Shown: positions 48,054 through 56,846 of the stretch, one piece after another
Layout of the letters: every line of letters begins with the position of its first letter
How positions within the stretch are numbered: the first letter of the stretch is position 1
Source: Streptomyces sp. AC550_RSS872
GTDB taxonomy: Bacteria > Actinomycetota > Actinomycetes > Streptomycetales > Streptomycetaceae
Reading direction: 5' to 3'
Assembly (NCBI RefSeq): GCF_019049285.1
Contig: NZ_JAGMUL010000060.1
Location: 59,297-123,296, forward strand
DNA length: 64,000 bases
Position numbers and translations under genes: made by a program
Notes under the pieces: model-generated
The model's database searches: none
The model's input: only the letters and a program-made list of their open reading frames with translations
What the model was told of the DNA's origin: nothing

Positions 48054-48860
48054 ATGGCCGCCGCACGGAACCGCCAGGAAGTCTCCGCGTGGCGCCCCTC
48101 CGTCCCGGGCGTCACCGAGGTCTTCCACGCGCACTTCACCGAGTACGCGTACCCGATGCACGTCCACGAGGCCTGGACGCTGCTGATCGTCGACGACGGC
48201 GCCGTACGGTACGACCTCGAGCGGCACGAGCACGGCACCCCGCACGACACCGTGACCCTGCTGCCGCCGCACGTCCCGCACAACGGCTCCCCCGCCACCC
48301 CGCACGGCTTCCGCAAGCGGGTGTTGTACCTGGACAGCAGTCGGCTGGGCGAGGACCTGATCGGCCGGGCGGTCGACTCCCCCGACCTGCGGGACCCGGT
48401 GCTCCGGCTGCGCGTCGGCCAGTTGCACACCGCCCTCGCCCGGCCCGGCGACGAACTGGAGGCGGACAGCAGGCTGACCCTCATCGGCGACCGGTTGCGC
48501 GCCCACCTGCGGCCCGAAGCCGTCGCAGACGTCCCGCGCCGCGACCCCGCCCTCGCCCGCCGGCTGCGCGAACTCCTCGACGAGCGCGTCGTGCAGGGCC
48601 TCGCCCTCGACGAGGCGACCGGGCTCCTGCACGCCCATCCCGCCCATCTCGTACGGTCGTTCAGCACGGCGTACGGCATCGCACCGCACCAGTACCTGAT
48701 GTCCCGCCGCGTCGACCGGGCCCGTCGGCTGCTCCTGGAGGGCCGGTCGCCGGCCGAGGTGGCCACCGCGACCGGCTTCTACGACCAGTCCCATCTCACC
48801 CGGCACTTCCGGAAGCTGGTGGGCGTGCCGCCGGGACGCTACCGGGGCAGCGCGCGCTGA
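48054..48860 (+). CDS. AraC family transcriptional regulator
   Basis: 268 residues. The N-terminal cupin-like sensing domain is HFTEYAYPMHVHEAWTLLIV with LLPPHVPHNGSPATP (His ligands). The C-terminal two-HTH AraC domain has HLVRSFSTAYGIAPHQYLMS, RRVDRARRLLLEGRSPAEVA and TGFYDQSHLTRHFRKLVGVP. Paired head-to-head with the DUF2000 gene, its likely target. The inducer is unknown. Confidence 0.92.
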   Translation: MAAARNRQEVSAWRPSVPGVTEVFHAHFTEYAYPMHVHEAWTLLIVDDGAVRYDLERHEHGTPHDTVTLLPPHVPHNGSPATPHGFRKRVLYLDSSRLGEDLIGRAVDSPDLRDPVLRLRVGQLHTALARPGDELEADSRLTLIGDRLRAHLRPEAVADVPRRDPALARRLRELLDERVVQGLALDEATGLLHAHPAHLVRSFSTAYGIAPHQYLMSRRVDRARRLLLEGRSPAEVATATGFYDQSHLTRHFRKLVGVPPGRYRGSAR

Positions 48861-48984
48861 GCGTCGTACGGATTGCGCGGCCGTTGGTGACCCCGGATGT
48901 TCCAGTGGGTGAAGCGGGCGGACGTTGGCCGATTGCCGGTCCAGCCCTCGAAGGGCCACACCCTTACTTGGTACGGATCTGAGT

Positions 48985-49497
48985 TCAGTCCGCGGATCGC
49001 TTGGTCAGGTGAGCGAAGGCGTCCAAGTTGCGCGTCGACTCGCCGCGCGCCACGCGCCACTCGTACTCCTTGCGGATCGCGGAGGCGAAGCCGAGTTCCA
49101 GGAGCGTGTTGAAGGCGCCGTCCGCCGCCTCGAGGACCTGGCCGAGGAGACGGTCGATCTCGTCGGGGGTGACTGCGGTCAGGGGGAGCTTGGCCGTGAC
49201 GTAGATGTCGCCGAGCCGGTCGACCGCGTAACTCACGCCGTACAGCTTGAGGTTGCGCTCCAGGAGCCAGCGGTGGACGCCGGGTTCGTTCTCGTCCGGG
49301 TGGCGGATGACGAAGGCGTTGAGGGAGAGGGAGTGGCGGCCGACGAGGAGGGAGACCGTCGTCGACAGCTTGCGGATGCCGGGGAGTCTGACGACGTAGT
49401 TGCCGGGGGCCGGACTCTCCCATTCGAGGTCGGCGTCCTTCAGGGCTCCCTCGACGACCTGCGCGACGACCTGCTCCGCCTTCTGTGCGTCAGCCAT
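48985..49497 (-). CDS. YbjN domain-containing protein
   Basis: 170 residues. It has the YbjN (type III chaperone-like) fold: ALKDADLEWESPAPGNYVVR, LPGIRKLSTTVSLLVGRHSL, FVIRHPDENEPGVHRWLLER and LKLYGVSYAVDRLGDIYVTA. Such proteins occur next to mshA in actinobacteria; the role is unknown. Its start overlaps the mshA stop by 8 bp, showing coupled translation. Confidence 0.9.
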   Translation of the reverse strand: MADAQKAEQVVAQVVEGALKDADLEWESPAPGNYVVRLPGIRKLSTTVSLLVGRHSLSLNAFVIRHPDENEPGVHRWLLERNLKLYGVSYAVDRLGDIYVTAKLPLTAVTPDEIDRLLGQVLEAADGAFNTLLELGFASAIRKEYEWRVARGESTRNLDAFAHLTKRSAD

Positions 49498-50797
49498 GGT
49501 GGGAGCGTACGCGACGGCGGTGGGCCTGGATCGCGGCCGTGTAGACGTCCGCCGTGGCGGCGGCCGCGGTGTCCCAGCCGAAGGACTGGGCGTGCCGGGC
49601 CGCGGCGTCGCCCATCCGGGGGGACAGGTCGGGGTTCTCGGCGAAGCCGTGCAGCACGCGCGCGTAGTCGGCCGGGTTGTGGCCCTGGACCAGGTAGCCC
49701 GTACGGCCGTCCCGGACCGCCACCGGGAGGCCGCCCACGGCTGCCGCCAGGACGGGGGTGCCGGCCGCCTGCGCCTCGATGGCCACCAGGCCGAAGGACT
49801 CGCTGTACGAGGGCATGACCAGCACGGATGCCGCGCGGAACCAGTCCGCTAGCTGCTCTTGGCCGACGGGCGGGTGGAACCGTACGACGTCCGCGATGCC
49901 CAGGCGGGCGGCGAGCTTCTGGAGGCCTTCGGGCCTGGCCATGCCGCTGCCGCTGGGGCCTCCGACGATCGGGACGAGGATGCGGGAGCGGAGGTGGGGG
50001 TGCTCGTCCAGGAGGACGGCTACGGCGCGCAGGAGGATGTCCGGCGCCTTGAGGGGCTGGATGCGGCCTGCGAACAGGGGGATCAGGGCGTCCTGGGGGA
50101 GGCCGAGGCGGGCTCGGGCGGCGGCTCGGCCGTCGGCCGGTGAGAAGCGGGTGAGGTTGACGCCGGGGTGGACCACCGCGACCTTGTCGAGGGCTGCGGC
50201 GTAGTGGCGTACCAGTTCGTCCGCCTCTTCCGACGTGTTGGCGATCAGGCGGTCCGCGGCCGTGACGATCTGGGTCTCGCCGATGACTCGGGCGGCGGGC
50301 TCGGGGGTGTCGCCGTCGGCGAGGTTGGCGTTCTTGACCTTGGCCATGGTGTGCATGGCGTGCACCAAGGGGGCGCCCCAGCGTTGGGCGGCGAGCCAGC
50401 CCACGTGGCCGGAGAGCCAGTAGTGGGAGTGGACCAGGTCGTAGTAGCCGGGGCGGTGGCCGGCCCAGGCCTGCATCACGCCGTGGGTGAAGGCGCAGAG
50501 CTGGGCGGGGAGGTCTTCCTTGTTGAGGCCTTCGTACGGGCCCGCGTCCACGTGGCGGACGAGTACGCCCGGGGCCAGCTCCACGGTGGGTGGGAGGTCG
50601 GTCGCGGTGGTGCGGGTGAAGATCTCGACCTCGATGTTGATCGCGGCGAGGCGCTGTGCGAGTTCGACGATGTAGACGTTCATGCCGCCGGCGTCGCCTG
50701 TGCCGGGCTGGTGGAGCGGTGAGGTGTGCACGCTGAGCATGGCTACGCGGCGGGGGCGGCGGTGGCGCCACCCGAGCCTGTTGACGTAGTGGCTCAC
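49490..50797 (-). CDS. mshA: D-inositol-3-phosphate glycosyltransferase MshA (mycothiol synthesis)
   Basis: 435 residues from GTG 50797, which has AAGGAGG six bases upstream. GT-B fold: MLSVHTSPLHQPGTGDAGGM opens the acceptor domain, HSHYWLSGHVGWLA and HAMHTMAKVKNANLADGDTP are MshA signatures, and PSYSESFGLVAIEAQAAGTP is the UDP-sugar-binding E-x7-E region. It joins GlcNAc to inositol-3-phosphate, the first mycothiol step, which fits an actinobacterium. Other msh genes are elsewhere. Confidence 0.95.
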   Translation of the reverse strand: MSHYVNRLGWRHRRPRRVAMLSVHTSPLHQPGTGDAGGMNVYIVELAQRLAAINIEVEIFTRTTATDLPPTVELAPGVLVRHVDAGPYEGLNKEDLPAQLCAFTHGVMQAWAGHRPGYYDLVHSHYWLSGHVGWLAAQRWGAPLVHAMHTMAKVKNANLADGDTPEPAARVIGETQIVTAADRLIANTSEEADELVRHYAAALDKVAVVHPGVNLTRFSPADGRAAARARLGLPQDALIPLFAGRIQPLKAPDILLRAVAVLLDEHPHLRSRILVPIVGGPSGSGMARPEGLQKLAARLGIADVVRFHPPVGQEQLADWFRAASVLVMPSYSESFGLVAIEAQAAGTPVLAAAVGGLPVAVRDGRTGYLVQGHNPADYARVLHGFAENPDLSPRMGDAAARHAQSFGWDTAAAATADVYTAAIQAHRRRVRSHHG

Positions 50798-51003
50798 GTG
50801 GTCCTCCTTGCTGCGGGCATGCCTGGGGGAGGGCGCGGGACCCTCCAAGGGGGTGCAACAGCGGAGGGCGGAGTTCCCATTCCTGGTGGGGTGGTTTTTG
50901 CCTAGGAATTACCGGATGTCGCTCAACCGTTCGAGGCTTGGGTGCGTGGAGGCTGCCGAGGGGTGTGCGAGACCGTCGGAGGTCGGGACTTACCCTCGTA
51001 CGC

Positions 51004-51819
51004 ATGACAGCCCGCGTCCGTCCCGTGGGAACGGTGACCCGCGGGACCACCAATCCCAACCGGCTTCGCCGTATGGATCGGTGGATCGCCCATGTGCATG
51101 GCGCCGCCTTGCGGCGGGCCGCCGAGCCCGTGGCTGTCGATCTCGGGTACGGCGCCGCCCCCTGGACCGCCGTCGAGTTGCTCGGGCGATTGCGGGCCGT
51201 TGCCCCTCGGGTTCGGGTCGTCGGCCTGGAGATCGAGCCGGACCGGGTCGCCGCCGCCAGACCGTATGAGCGGGTGGGGCTTGTCTTTCGGCACGGAGGG
51301 TTCGAGATTCCGATCGCGCAGCGGCCGGTGCTCGTGCGGGCGGCCAATGTGCTGCGGCAGTACGAGGAGGGGGAGGTCGCGGGGGTCTGGGAGCGACTGT
51401 GTGCGCGGCTTGCGCCGGCGGATCCGGGGGGCGGGTGCCGTGGTGGGCTGCTTGTCGAGGGGACCTGTGACGAGGTCGGGCGGCGGCATGTGTGGGTGGC
51501 GCTCGGGCCGGAGGGGCCTCGCACTGTGACCTTCGCCGCTCGGCTGGGGTCGTTGGAGCGGCCTTCGGATCTTGCCGAGCGGCTGCCGAAGGCGCTGATT
51601 CATCGCAATGTGAGCGGTGAGCCTGTGCATGCGTTTCTACGGGACTTCGACCGGGCCTGGGCCGCTGCGGCGCCCTACGCCTCGTACGGTGCCCGTCAGC
51701 GCTGGATCCGGGCCGTGCGGGAGCTTGCCGCTGACTGGCCGGTGGCGGATGGGCCGGGGCGGTGGCGGCAGGGGGAAGTGACGGTGCTGTGGGAGGCGTT
51801 GGCGCCGCGGGGATGGTGA
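51004..51819 (+). CDS. Class I SAM-dependent methyltransferase
   Basis: 271 residues from ATG 51004. PVAVDLGYGAAPWTAVELLG is the SAM motif I (D-x-G-x-G-x), VRVVGLEIEPDRVAAARPY the motif II acidic residue, and QRPVLVRAANVLRQYEEGEV motif IV. The substrate is unknown. Downstream the NlpC/P60 gene starts 164 bp later. Codon use is slightly less biased than in neighbours (GTTCGGGTC, CTTGCC), but composition is still high G+C. Confidence 0.85.
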   Translation: MTARVRPVGTVTRGTTNPNRLRRMDRWIAHVHGAALRRAAEPVAVDLGYGAAPWTAVELLGRLRAVAPRVRVVGLEIEPDRVAAARPYERVGLVFRHGGFEIPIAQRPVLVRAANVLRQYEEGEVAGVWERLCARLAPADPGGGCRGGLLVEGTCDEVGRRHVWVALGPEGPRTVTFAARLGSLERPSDLAERLPKALIHRNVSGEPVHAFLRDFDRAWAAAAPYASYGARQRWIRAVRELAADWPVADGPGRWRQGEVTVLWEALAPRGW

Positions 51820-51832
51820 GGGCGCGTCCGGG

Positions 51833-51858
51833 GGAACGATCTCCGGGAGTCGTTCGTC
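51833..51858 (+). promoter_or_regulatory. Candidate ECF (SigE-like) promoter of the NlpC/P60 gene
   Basis: GGAAC (51833-51837) and CGTC (51855-51858) are 17 bp apart, a spacing and sequence compatible with cell-envelope-stress sigma E promoters of Streptomyces. A wall hydrolase is a reasonable target. Single-site matches of this size arise by chance, so this is only a candidate. Confidence 0.3.
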
Positions 51859-51983
51859 ACAAAGGCGGGGAGATCGTCATGACGGGGAGGGAAAGGGGGG
51901 AAGCAGACCTCTGTCACTTTGCGCGTCGGCATGGCACGATCCCCCGTAAGTTACTGACGGGACATCAGTTTGGGGGCACCGGT

Positions 51984-53057
51984 ATGGGTTCGGGCAAGCG
52001 CGGCCTGGTCGCTGCGGCCGTGACCGTTGTCTGCGCGGTCACCGTTCTGGGAGTACCAGGAACGGCGTTCGCGGCACCTTCACCGACCCCGAGCGCCTCA
52101 CCGTCCCCGAGCACCACGTCGAACGACGACCTCGAGGCCGTGCGCAAGAAGCTGGACAAGCTCTACCACTCGGCCGCCGTCGCCACCGACGAGTACAACG
52201 CCGCCGAGGAGGCGGCCGAGCAGCAGTCCGCCCAGATCGTCGCGCTGGCCCAGAAGATCGTCGAAGGCCAGGAGAAGCTCGCCGAGTTGAAGAAGCGCGC
52301 GGGCGCCGCGGCCGCCGCGCAGTACCGCTCGGGCGGACTGCCCGACGAGGCGCATCTGCTGCTCGGCGATGACCCGCAGGCGTTTCTCGACGGCACGGGC
52401 CGGGTGCTCCAGGGGCAGCGCGCGACCAAGGGGCTGCTGGCGGAAATGACCCGCACCCAGCAGGACTTGGAGCAGTACGCCAAGGACGCCTCCGCCCAGT
52501 GGCAGAAGCTGGAGGACGGCCGCAAGGCCAAGGCCGCCGCCAAGAAGAAGATCAAGAAGCAGATCGCGGCGGCCGAGAAGCTGGAATCCCAGCTGGAGGA
52601 GGAAGAGAAGGAGCGCCTCGCCGAGCTGGAGGCGGAAGCCGCGCACAAGGCGCAGACCGCCTGGCTGGACTCCGGCATCCTGAAGGACATCAAGGGCGAG
52701 GCATCCGAAAAGGGTCGCAAGGCCATCGAATACGCCACGGCCCAGCTGGGCAAACCGTATGAATGGGGCGCCGAGGGCCCCACGACATACGACTGTTCAG
52801 GCCTCACTTCGGAGGCCTGGGCGAGCGCCGGCAGCGGCATTCCGCGGACCTCGCAGGAGCAGTGGAAGCAGCTCAAGCACATCGACATCGAGGACATGCG
52901 CCCCGGCGACCTCATCATCTACAACGACGACGCCAGCCATGTCGCCCTGTACGTCGGCGACGGCGCGATCATCCACGCCCCGCGGCCGGGACGGACGGTG
53001 ACGGTCGCGGGGGCCGGATCGATGCCGATCCTCGGGGTGGTTCGACCCGATGCGTAA
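51984..53057 (+). CDS. Secreted NlpC/P60 peptidoglycan endopeptidase
   Basis: 357 residues. The signal peptide is SGKRGLVAAAVTVVCAVTVL (cleavage near AFA-AP). Then come a Ser/Pro/Thr linker, two coiled-coil stretches (about 50-115 and 150-235, Lys/Glu/Ala-rich), and the NlpC/P60 domain: YDCSGLTSEAWASAG (catalytic Cys), SHVALYVGDGAIIHAPRPG (catalytic His). It cleaves D-Glu to DAP bonds in wall peptides, as RipA-type proteins do; the coiled coil probably regulates access. ATG 51984 is chosen over upstream frames because the signal begins there. Confidence 0.93.
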   Translation: MGSGKRGLVAAAVTVVCAVTVLGVPGTAFAAPSPTPSASPSPSTTSNDDLEAVRKKLDKLYHSAAVATDEYNAAEEAAEQQSAQIVALAQKIVEGQEKLAELKKRAGAAAAAQYRSGGLPDEAHLLLGDDPQAFLDGTGRVLQGQRATKGLLAEMTRTQQDLEQYAKDASAQWQKLEDGRKAKAAAKKKIKKQIAAAEKLESQLEEEEKERLAELEAEAAHKAQTAWLDSGILKDIKGEASEKGRKAIEYATAQLGKPYEWGAEGPTTYDCSGLTSEAWASAGSGIPRTSQEQWKQLKHIDIEDMRPGDLIIYNDDASHVALYVGDGAIIHAPRPGRTVTVAGAGSMPILGVVRPDA

Positions 53058-53364
53058 GCATTGAGGGTGACTTGCGGGGGTGGGCCGAGGGGGATGTCAG
53101 GGCGGCGGGTCGTGATCCCCGCCACGTGACCCAACCCACGTCACCCTGTTCCCCGTCTGTGTAGTGACGTGACGTTCGTCATCCCTGGGCGCCCCCCAGG
53201 CTGTCCAACTGCGGTAGGGAACGCGGCATATGACAGCGGCCAGCGCCCATCCGGCGTGCGCCACACCATTCCGTTGCGGCGCCGACAACCGCTATGGTCC
53301 CCGTCGGTGGATCGAGACCCCTCGTTCCCACCATGCCCTCGGGGGGAGGGAAGGAACTCAGACG
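53058..53364. other. 307-bp gene-free region before the receiver-phosphatase gene
   Basis: No gene. It holds imperfect hairpins of the form GGCGGGTCGTGATCCCCGCC (about 53101-53120) and GTGACCCAACCCACGTCACC, at or just after the P60 stop, which could terminate it. The promoter of the next gene should lie near CGCTATGGT (53290). Confidence 0.4.
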
Positions 53365-54666
53365 ATGCCCGCACCCATACCGCGGCAGAGAGCGATCCCG
53401 GCCGTGGAGAGTGGTCAGGCGCAGGCCGCGTCCCCAGGCGGCACCTCCACGGAAGAGGCCCCGCGTAAGGACACAACGGTCGAGAACACCAGCCACACCA
53501 ACCTGACGCTGCTGCTGATCGAGGACGATCCCGGCGGCTCAGCGATCGTGCCCGAGCTGCTCGACTCGGCCGGCAAGCCGATCCGCGTGCGCACCGCCCG
53601 CAACCTCACCGAGGCCGAACGGCTGCTCACCGACGACGTCCACTGCATCCTGCTGGACCTCGCGCTGCCCGCGCCCGGCCGGACCGACGACGGGGACGAG
53701 CTGGGCGTACTCAAGCACGTCCTGGAGCTCGCGCCCCGGCACGCCGTCCTCGCCCTCACCGCCTCCGGCGACGCCGAGCGCGGCGCGGAAGCCGTGCGTG
53801 TCGGCGCCCAGGACTACCTCTTCCGGGACGAACTGGACGGACGGCTGCTGAGCCGGGCGATCCGGTACGCCGTGGAGCGGAAGCGTTCCGACACGGCCGA
53901 GCGCCGGCTCGCCGAGGGCCGGATGCGGGCCCAGGAGAACCGTCGCCTGGAGCGCGGTCTGCTGCCGACGCCACTGCTGGAGGGCTCCTCGCTGCGGTTC
54001 GCCGCGCGGTATCGCCCGGGGCGCTCGCGTGCGCTGCTGGGCGGTGACTTCTACGACGTCGTCCGTACCGCGGACGGCACCGTGCACGCCATGATCGGCG
54101 ACGTCTGCGGCCATGGGCCCGACGAGGCCGCGCTCGGTGTGGAGCTGCGGATCGCCTGGCGGGCACTGACGCTGGCGGGGCTGTGCGGCGACGAGCTGCT
54201 GGGCACGCTACAGCAGGTCCTGGAGCATGAGCGGGCCGACGACGAGATCTTCGCGACGCTGTGCACGGTGGACATCGCACCGGACGGCCGACGCGCCGGG
54301 CTGTGCCTGGCCGGGCATCCGTCCCCGCTGCTCGCGCGGCCTGGGAGGGCGGCGCGGCTGCTGCCGTACGAGAACAACGGGCCCGCGCTCGGGCTGCTGC
54401 CCGGGGCTCGCTGGCCACGGATGCAGGTGGAGCTCGGGGCGGAGTGGTCCCTGATGCTCTACACCGACGGCCTGATCGAGGGGCGCGTCGGTGAGGGGCG
54501 GGAACGGCTCGGGCAGGACGGCATGGTGTCCATGGTCCGCCGGCAGCTGTCCGAGGGGCTGCGCGGGGAGGCGTTGCTGCGGGCCGCGGTCAATGAGGTC
54601 CGGGACCTCAATGGGGGCGAGTTGGCGGACGACGTGGCGGTGCTGTTGCTGGACCGGGGGGTTTGA
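53365..54666 (+). CDS. Receiver domain-PP2C (SpoIIE-type) serine phosphatase
   Basis: 433 residues. After about 50 disordered residues there is a receiver domain: LLLIEDDPGGSAIV, CILLDLALPAPGRTD (phospho-acceptor Asp), LALTASGD, DYLFRDEL with Arg where Lys is normal. Then a short coiled coil and a PP2C/SpoIIE domain: ALLGGDFYDVV, GDVCGHGPDEAALG, LCLAGHPSPLL, YTDGLIEGR, DDVAVLLL. The atypical Lys-to-Arg change may weaken phospho-signal output. It probably dephosphorylates an anti-anti-sigma factor, linking an orphan kinase to sigma control. Confidence 0.92.
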   Translation: MPAPIPRQRAIPAVESGQAQAASPGGTSTEEAPRKDTTVENTSHTNLTLLLIEDDPGGSAIVPELLDSAGKPIRVRTARNLTEAERLLTDDVHCILLDLALPAPGRTDDGDELGVLKHVLELAPRHAVLALTASGDAERGAEAVRVGAQDYLFRDELDGRLLSRAIRYAVERKRSDTAERRLAEGRMRAQENRRLERGLLPTPLLEGSSLRFAARYRPGRSRALLGGDFYDVVRTADGTVHAMIGDVCGHGPDEAALGVELRIAWRALTLAGLCGDELLGTLQQVLEHERADDEIFATLCTVDIAPDGRRAGLCLAGHPSPLLARPGRAARLLPYENNGPALGLLPGARWPRMQVELGAEWSLMLYTDGLIEGRVGEGRERLGQDGMVSMVRRQLSEGLRGEALLRAAVNEVRDLNGGELADDVAVLLLDRGV

Positions 54667-54758
54667 GGGGCTCGCCGTTGTTTGGGGCCCGCACGGGGCG
54701 GAGCCGCACATCGGTGCAGCCCTGCGCCCCGTTGGGCGTTACCCCTGAGGGGCGTTGA

Positions 54759-55109
54759 TCAGCGGCCGCCGTTCCACGGGCCGTACGGGCCGTCGCTGCT
54801 CGAGCCCCTTCTGCTGCGGCCACCGCCGGGGAGGCCCTTGATCGCGGGGCGTACATCCACCATGTACACGATCGTCGCGATGAGGCCGATGATCGGCAGG
54901 AACGACAGGATGTTGAAGATCAGGTTCACCACGAAGGCGAGCCCGAGGATGATCATCCAGAACGGCTTGCTCTGCTTGTCGGCAGCGCGGTAGGCGTCCT
55001 CGCGGCGGATGGCCGCGTCGATCAGCGCAAAGCCGCTGAAAAGGATCAGGGCCATGCTCAGCAGCCACATGAACCCCGCGAAGCCCTGCATCAGCACTAC
55101 GTCCACCAC
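54759..55109 (-). CDS. DUF2516 family membrane protein
   Basis: 116 residues from GTG. Three hydrophobic segments: FMWLLSMALILFSGFALIDA, FWMIILGLAFVVNLIFNILS and IIGLIATIVYMVDVR, with the cytoplasmic loop RREDAYRAADKQSKP and a basic Gly/Arg tail. Matches the actinobacterial DUF2516 group, function unknown. It is same-strand with the HbhA-like gene, with a hairpin in between. Confidence 0.85.
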   Translation of the reverse strand: MVDVVLMQGFAGFMWLLSMALILFSGFALIDAAIRREDAYRAADKQSKPFWMIILGLAFVVNLIFNILSFLPIIGLIATIVYMVDVRPAIKGLPGGGRSRRGSSSDGPYGPWNGGR

Positions 55110-55170
55110 CCGACTCGGCTCGTATCCACGCGGTCACCGTACCCGCAACCGCAGGCCGGCTACCCGAACA

Positions 55171-55203
55171 ACGGGCCGAGCACCTGTTAAGTGCCCGGCC
55201 CGT
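55171..55203 (-). terminator. Hairpin after the HbhA-like gene
   Basis: ACGGGCC..GCAC / GTGC..GGCCCGT with a small internal mismatch and loop CTGTTAA, 78 bp past the minus-strand stop at 55281. Confidence 0.55.
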
Positions 55204-55280
55204 GCCCGACGGCCCCGTTTCACCCGCCCGTGTGACCTGGCGGGCACTTGGGGCGGGTTGGCCCGGGGTTGGCCGGGGGG

Positions 55281-55985
55281 TTACTTGGCAGGCGGAGTCG
55301 TCTTCTTGGCGGTGGTCTTGCGCGCGCCCGTGGCCTTCTTGGCCGGGGCCTTCTTCGCCGGGGCGGTCTCGGCGGCGGGCACGGTCTCGGCCGGCTCGGC
55401 CTCGGCCTTCCCCGCGTTGCCCGTCTTGGCCTCGACCGGCTCGGCCTTCGGCTCGACGGCCACCGCGAACTCCTCGATCTCCTCGGCCGCCTCGCCACGC
55501 CAGGTCTTCACGGCCTGCTCGCCGTGCTCGGCGACCTTCTCGTAGGTCTCACGGGCCTTCACGGCGTACTCGGCGGCGACACCGAGGGTGCGCAGCGCGA
55601 TGTCCTGGGCGCTCTCGCCGAACTTCTTGATGTCGGCGTCGAGGTTGCTGCCGAGCTTCTTGAAGTCCGCGTCCAGGTTGGTGCCGAACTTCTTGATGTC
55701 GGTGTCCAGGCCGCTGACGAACTCGTTGACCTTCGTCTGGAAGCTCTCCTGAGCCTCCTTCGCCTTGGCACCCGCCTCCTTGGCGCGGGCGGTGGCCTTC
55801 TCCTGGACGGCCTTCGGGTCGGTGTTGCGCACGGCCTCGAACCGCGCCGGCGCCTCGGCACGCAGCTGCTCCACCAGGCCGGGCACCTTCCTGGCCTGCT
55901 GAAGGGCCAGGTCGGCGGTGCCGGCGGCGAAGTAGAGCGGGGTCGGGTCGCTGAGGGTCTTACGCAGGTCGTCGGTGATGGCCAT
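55281..55985 (-). CDS. HbhA-like heparin-binding/cytosolic coiled-coil protein
   Basis: 234 residues. An N-terminal amphipathic helix (TDDLRKTLSDPTPLYFAAGT), a long Lys/Ala/Glu-rich coiled coil (residues about 50-150) with tandem-like units TDIKKFGTNLDADFKKLGSN, then an acidic linker and the Lys/Ala/Pro-rich C-terminus APAKKAPAKKATGARKTTAK. This is the plan of the mycobacterial heparin-binding hemagglutinin HbhA. In streptomycetes the tail may bind nucleic acid or wall polymers, and it has been linked to lipid bodies in mycobacteria; no role is proven here. An XRE gene lies just upstream. Confidence 0.82.
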   Translation of the reverse strand: MAITDDLRKTLSDPTPLYFAAGTADLALQQARKVPGLVEQLRAEAPARFEAVRNTDPKAVQEKATARAKEAGAKAKEAQESFQTKVNEFVSGLDTDIKKFGTNLDADFKKLGSNLDADIKKFGESAQDIALRTLGVAAEYAVKARETYEKVAEHGEQAVKTWRGEAAEEIEEFAVAVEPKAEPVEAKTGNAGKAEAEPAETVPAAETAPAKKAPAKKATGARKTTAKKTTPPAK

Positions 55986-56093
55986 GGTGATGGTCCTCCC
56001 GGTTTGCTCTGAGGTGAGGGTTTTGGGTCCCCGCGATCGGCCGGGCCGATGCTCGCCGACGCGGACGGGGGTCGCGCGTACGGCAGCTTGCGG

Positions 56094-56816
56094 TCAGCCC
56101 GCCGACTGCTGGGGGTCGATCGGGTTCTCCGGGTCGGCGTCGCTGCCACCGGAGGTACGGGTGTTGCGGGTCGTGCGGGTGGTACGGGTCGTGCGGGTGT
56201 TGCCGGTCCTACGGGTACTGCTGGTGCTGCCGGCCTTGCGGGTACGGCGCGCGGCGGACTCTCGGTCGGCGCCGCTCGAGCCGTCCGTGCCGTCCGTGGC
56301 GTTCGAGCCGTTCGAGCCGCCGGTGCGGTCCATGTCGGTCGCGCCGCCCATGTCGGTCGTATCGCTCTGCTCGGATTGCACCGTGTCCTGGCCCGCCGAG
56401 ACGGCTTCGGCTGCTCGCTGGACTGCCTCGGCAGCCTCGTCCGTCTCCCCCGCCTCGGGGGATATCCCGAACCCGTTCTCCTTGCGGAAGGATTCGTAGA
56501 TCTGGAGCAGCACCTGCTTCTGCCGCTCGTTCAGCGTGGGATCGGCGAGTATGACAGCGCGCGTCTCCACCTCGTCCCGGTCCCGCTCGGCGTCGAGGAT
56601 CCCGGCCCGCACGTACAGCGTCTCGGCGGAGATCCGCAGCGCCTTGGCGACCTGCTGCAACACCTCCGCGCTCGGCTTGCGCAGCCCGCGCTCGATCTGG
56701 CTCAGATACGGATTGGACACCCCTGCGGCATCGGCGAGTTGCCGCAGCGACAGCTGCGCAGTGCGCCGCTGCTCGCGCAGATACTCACCGAGATTGCCGA
56801 CGTTGAGCGATGCCAT
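56094..56816 (-). CDS. XRE family transcriptional regulator with disordered tail
   Basis: 240 residues from ATG 56816. The HTH is LGEYLREQRRTAQLSLRQLA, DAAGVSNPYLSQIERGLRKP, followed by PSAEVLQQVAKALRISAETL. The last 100 residues are low complexity: Gly/Ser/Asp-rich, then TRT-type repeats (RTGNTRTTRTTRTTRNTRTS, coded by about 56150-56220). A perfect palindrome at 56847-56866 in its own promoter region suggests autoregulation. Same strand as the HbhA-like gene, 108 bp upstream of it; a regulatory link is plausible. Confidence 0.9.
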   Translation of the reverse strand: MASLNVGNLGEYLREQRRTAQLSLRQLADAAGVSNPYLSQIERGLRKPSAEVLQQVAKALRISAETLYVRAGILDAERDRDEVETRAVILADPTLNERQKQVLLQIYESFRKENGFGISPEAGETDEAAEAVQRAAEAVSAGQDTVQSEQSDTTDMGGATDMDRTGGSNGSNATDGTDGSSGADRESAARRTRKAGSTSSTRRTGNTRTTRTTRTTRNTRTSGGSDADPENPIDPQQSAG

Positions 56817-56846
56817 GCCTCCACCTTGCCTCACCGTCGCTAACTA

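Noticed and set aside
51820..51983. c-di-AMP (ydaO) riboswitch before the NlpC/P60 gene
   Set aside because: Such riboswitches precede some Streptomyces wall hydrolases, but the 164-bp region is too short and I cannot find the paired conserved segments.
55281..56816. Toxin-antitoxin pair (XRE with downstream gene)
   Set aside because: The downstream gene is a 234-aa HbhA-like coiled-coil protein, not a toxin; the 108-bp gap and lack of overlap also argue against it.
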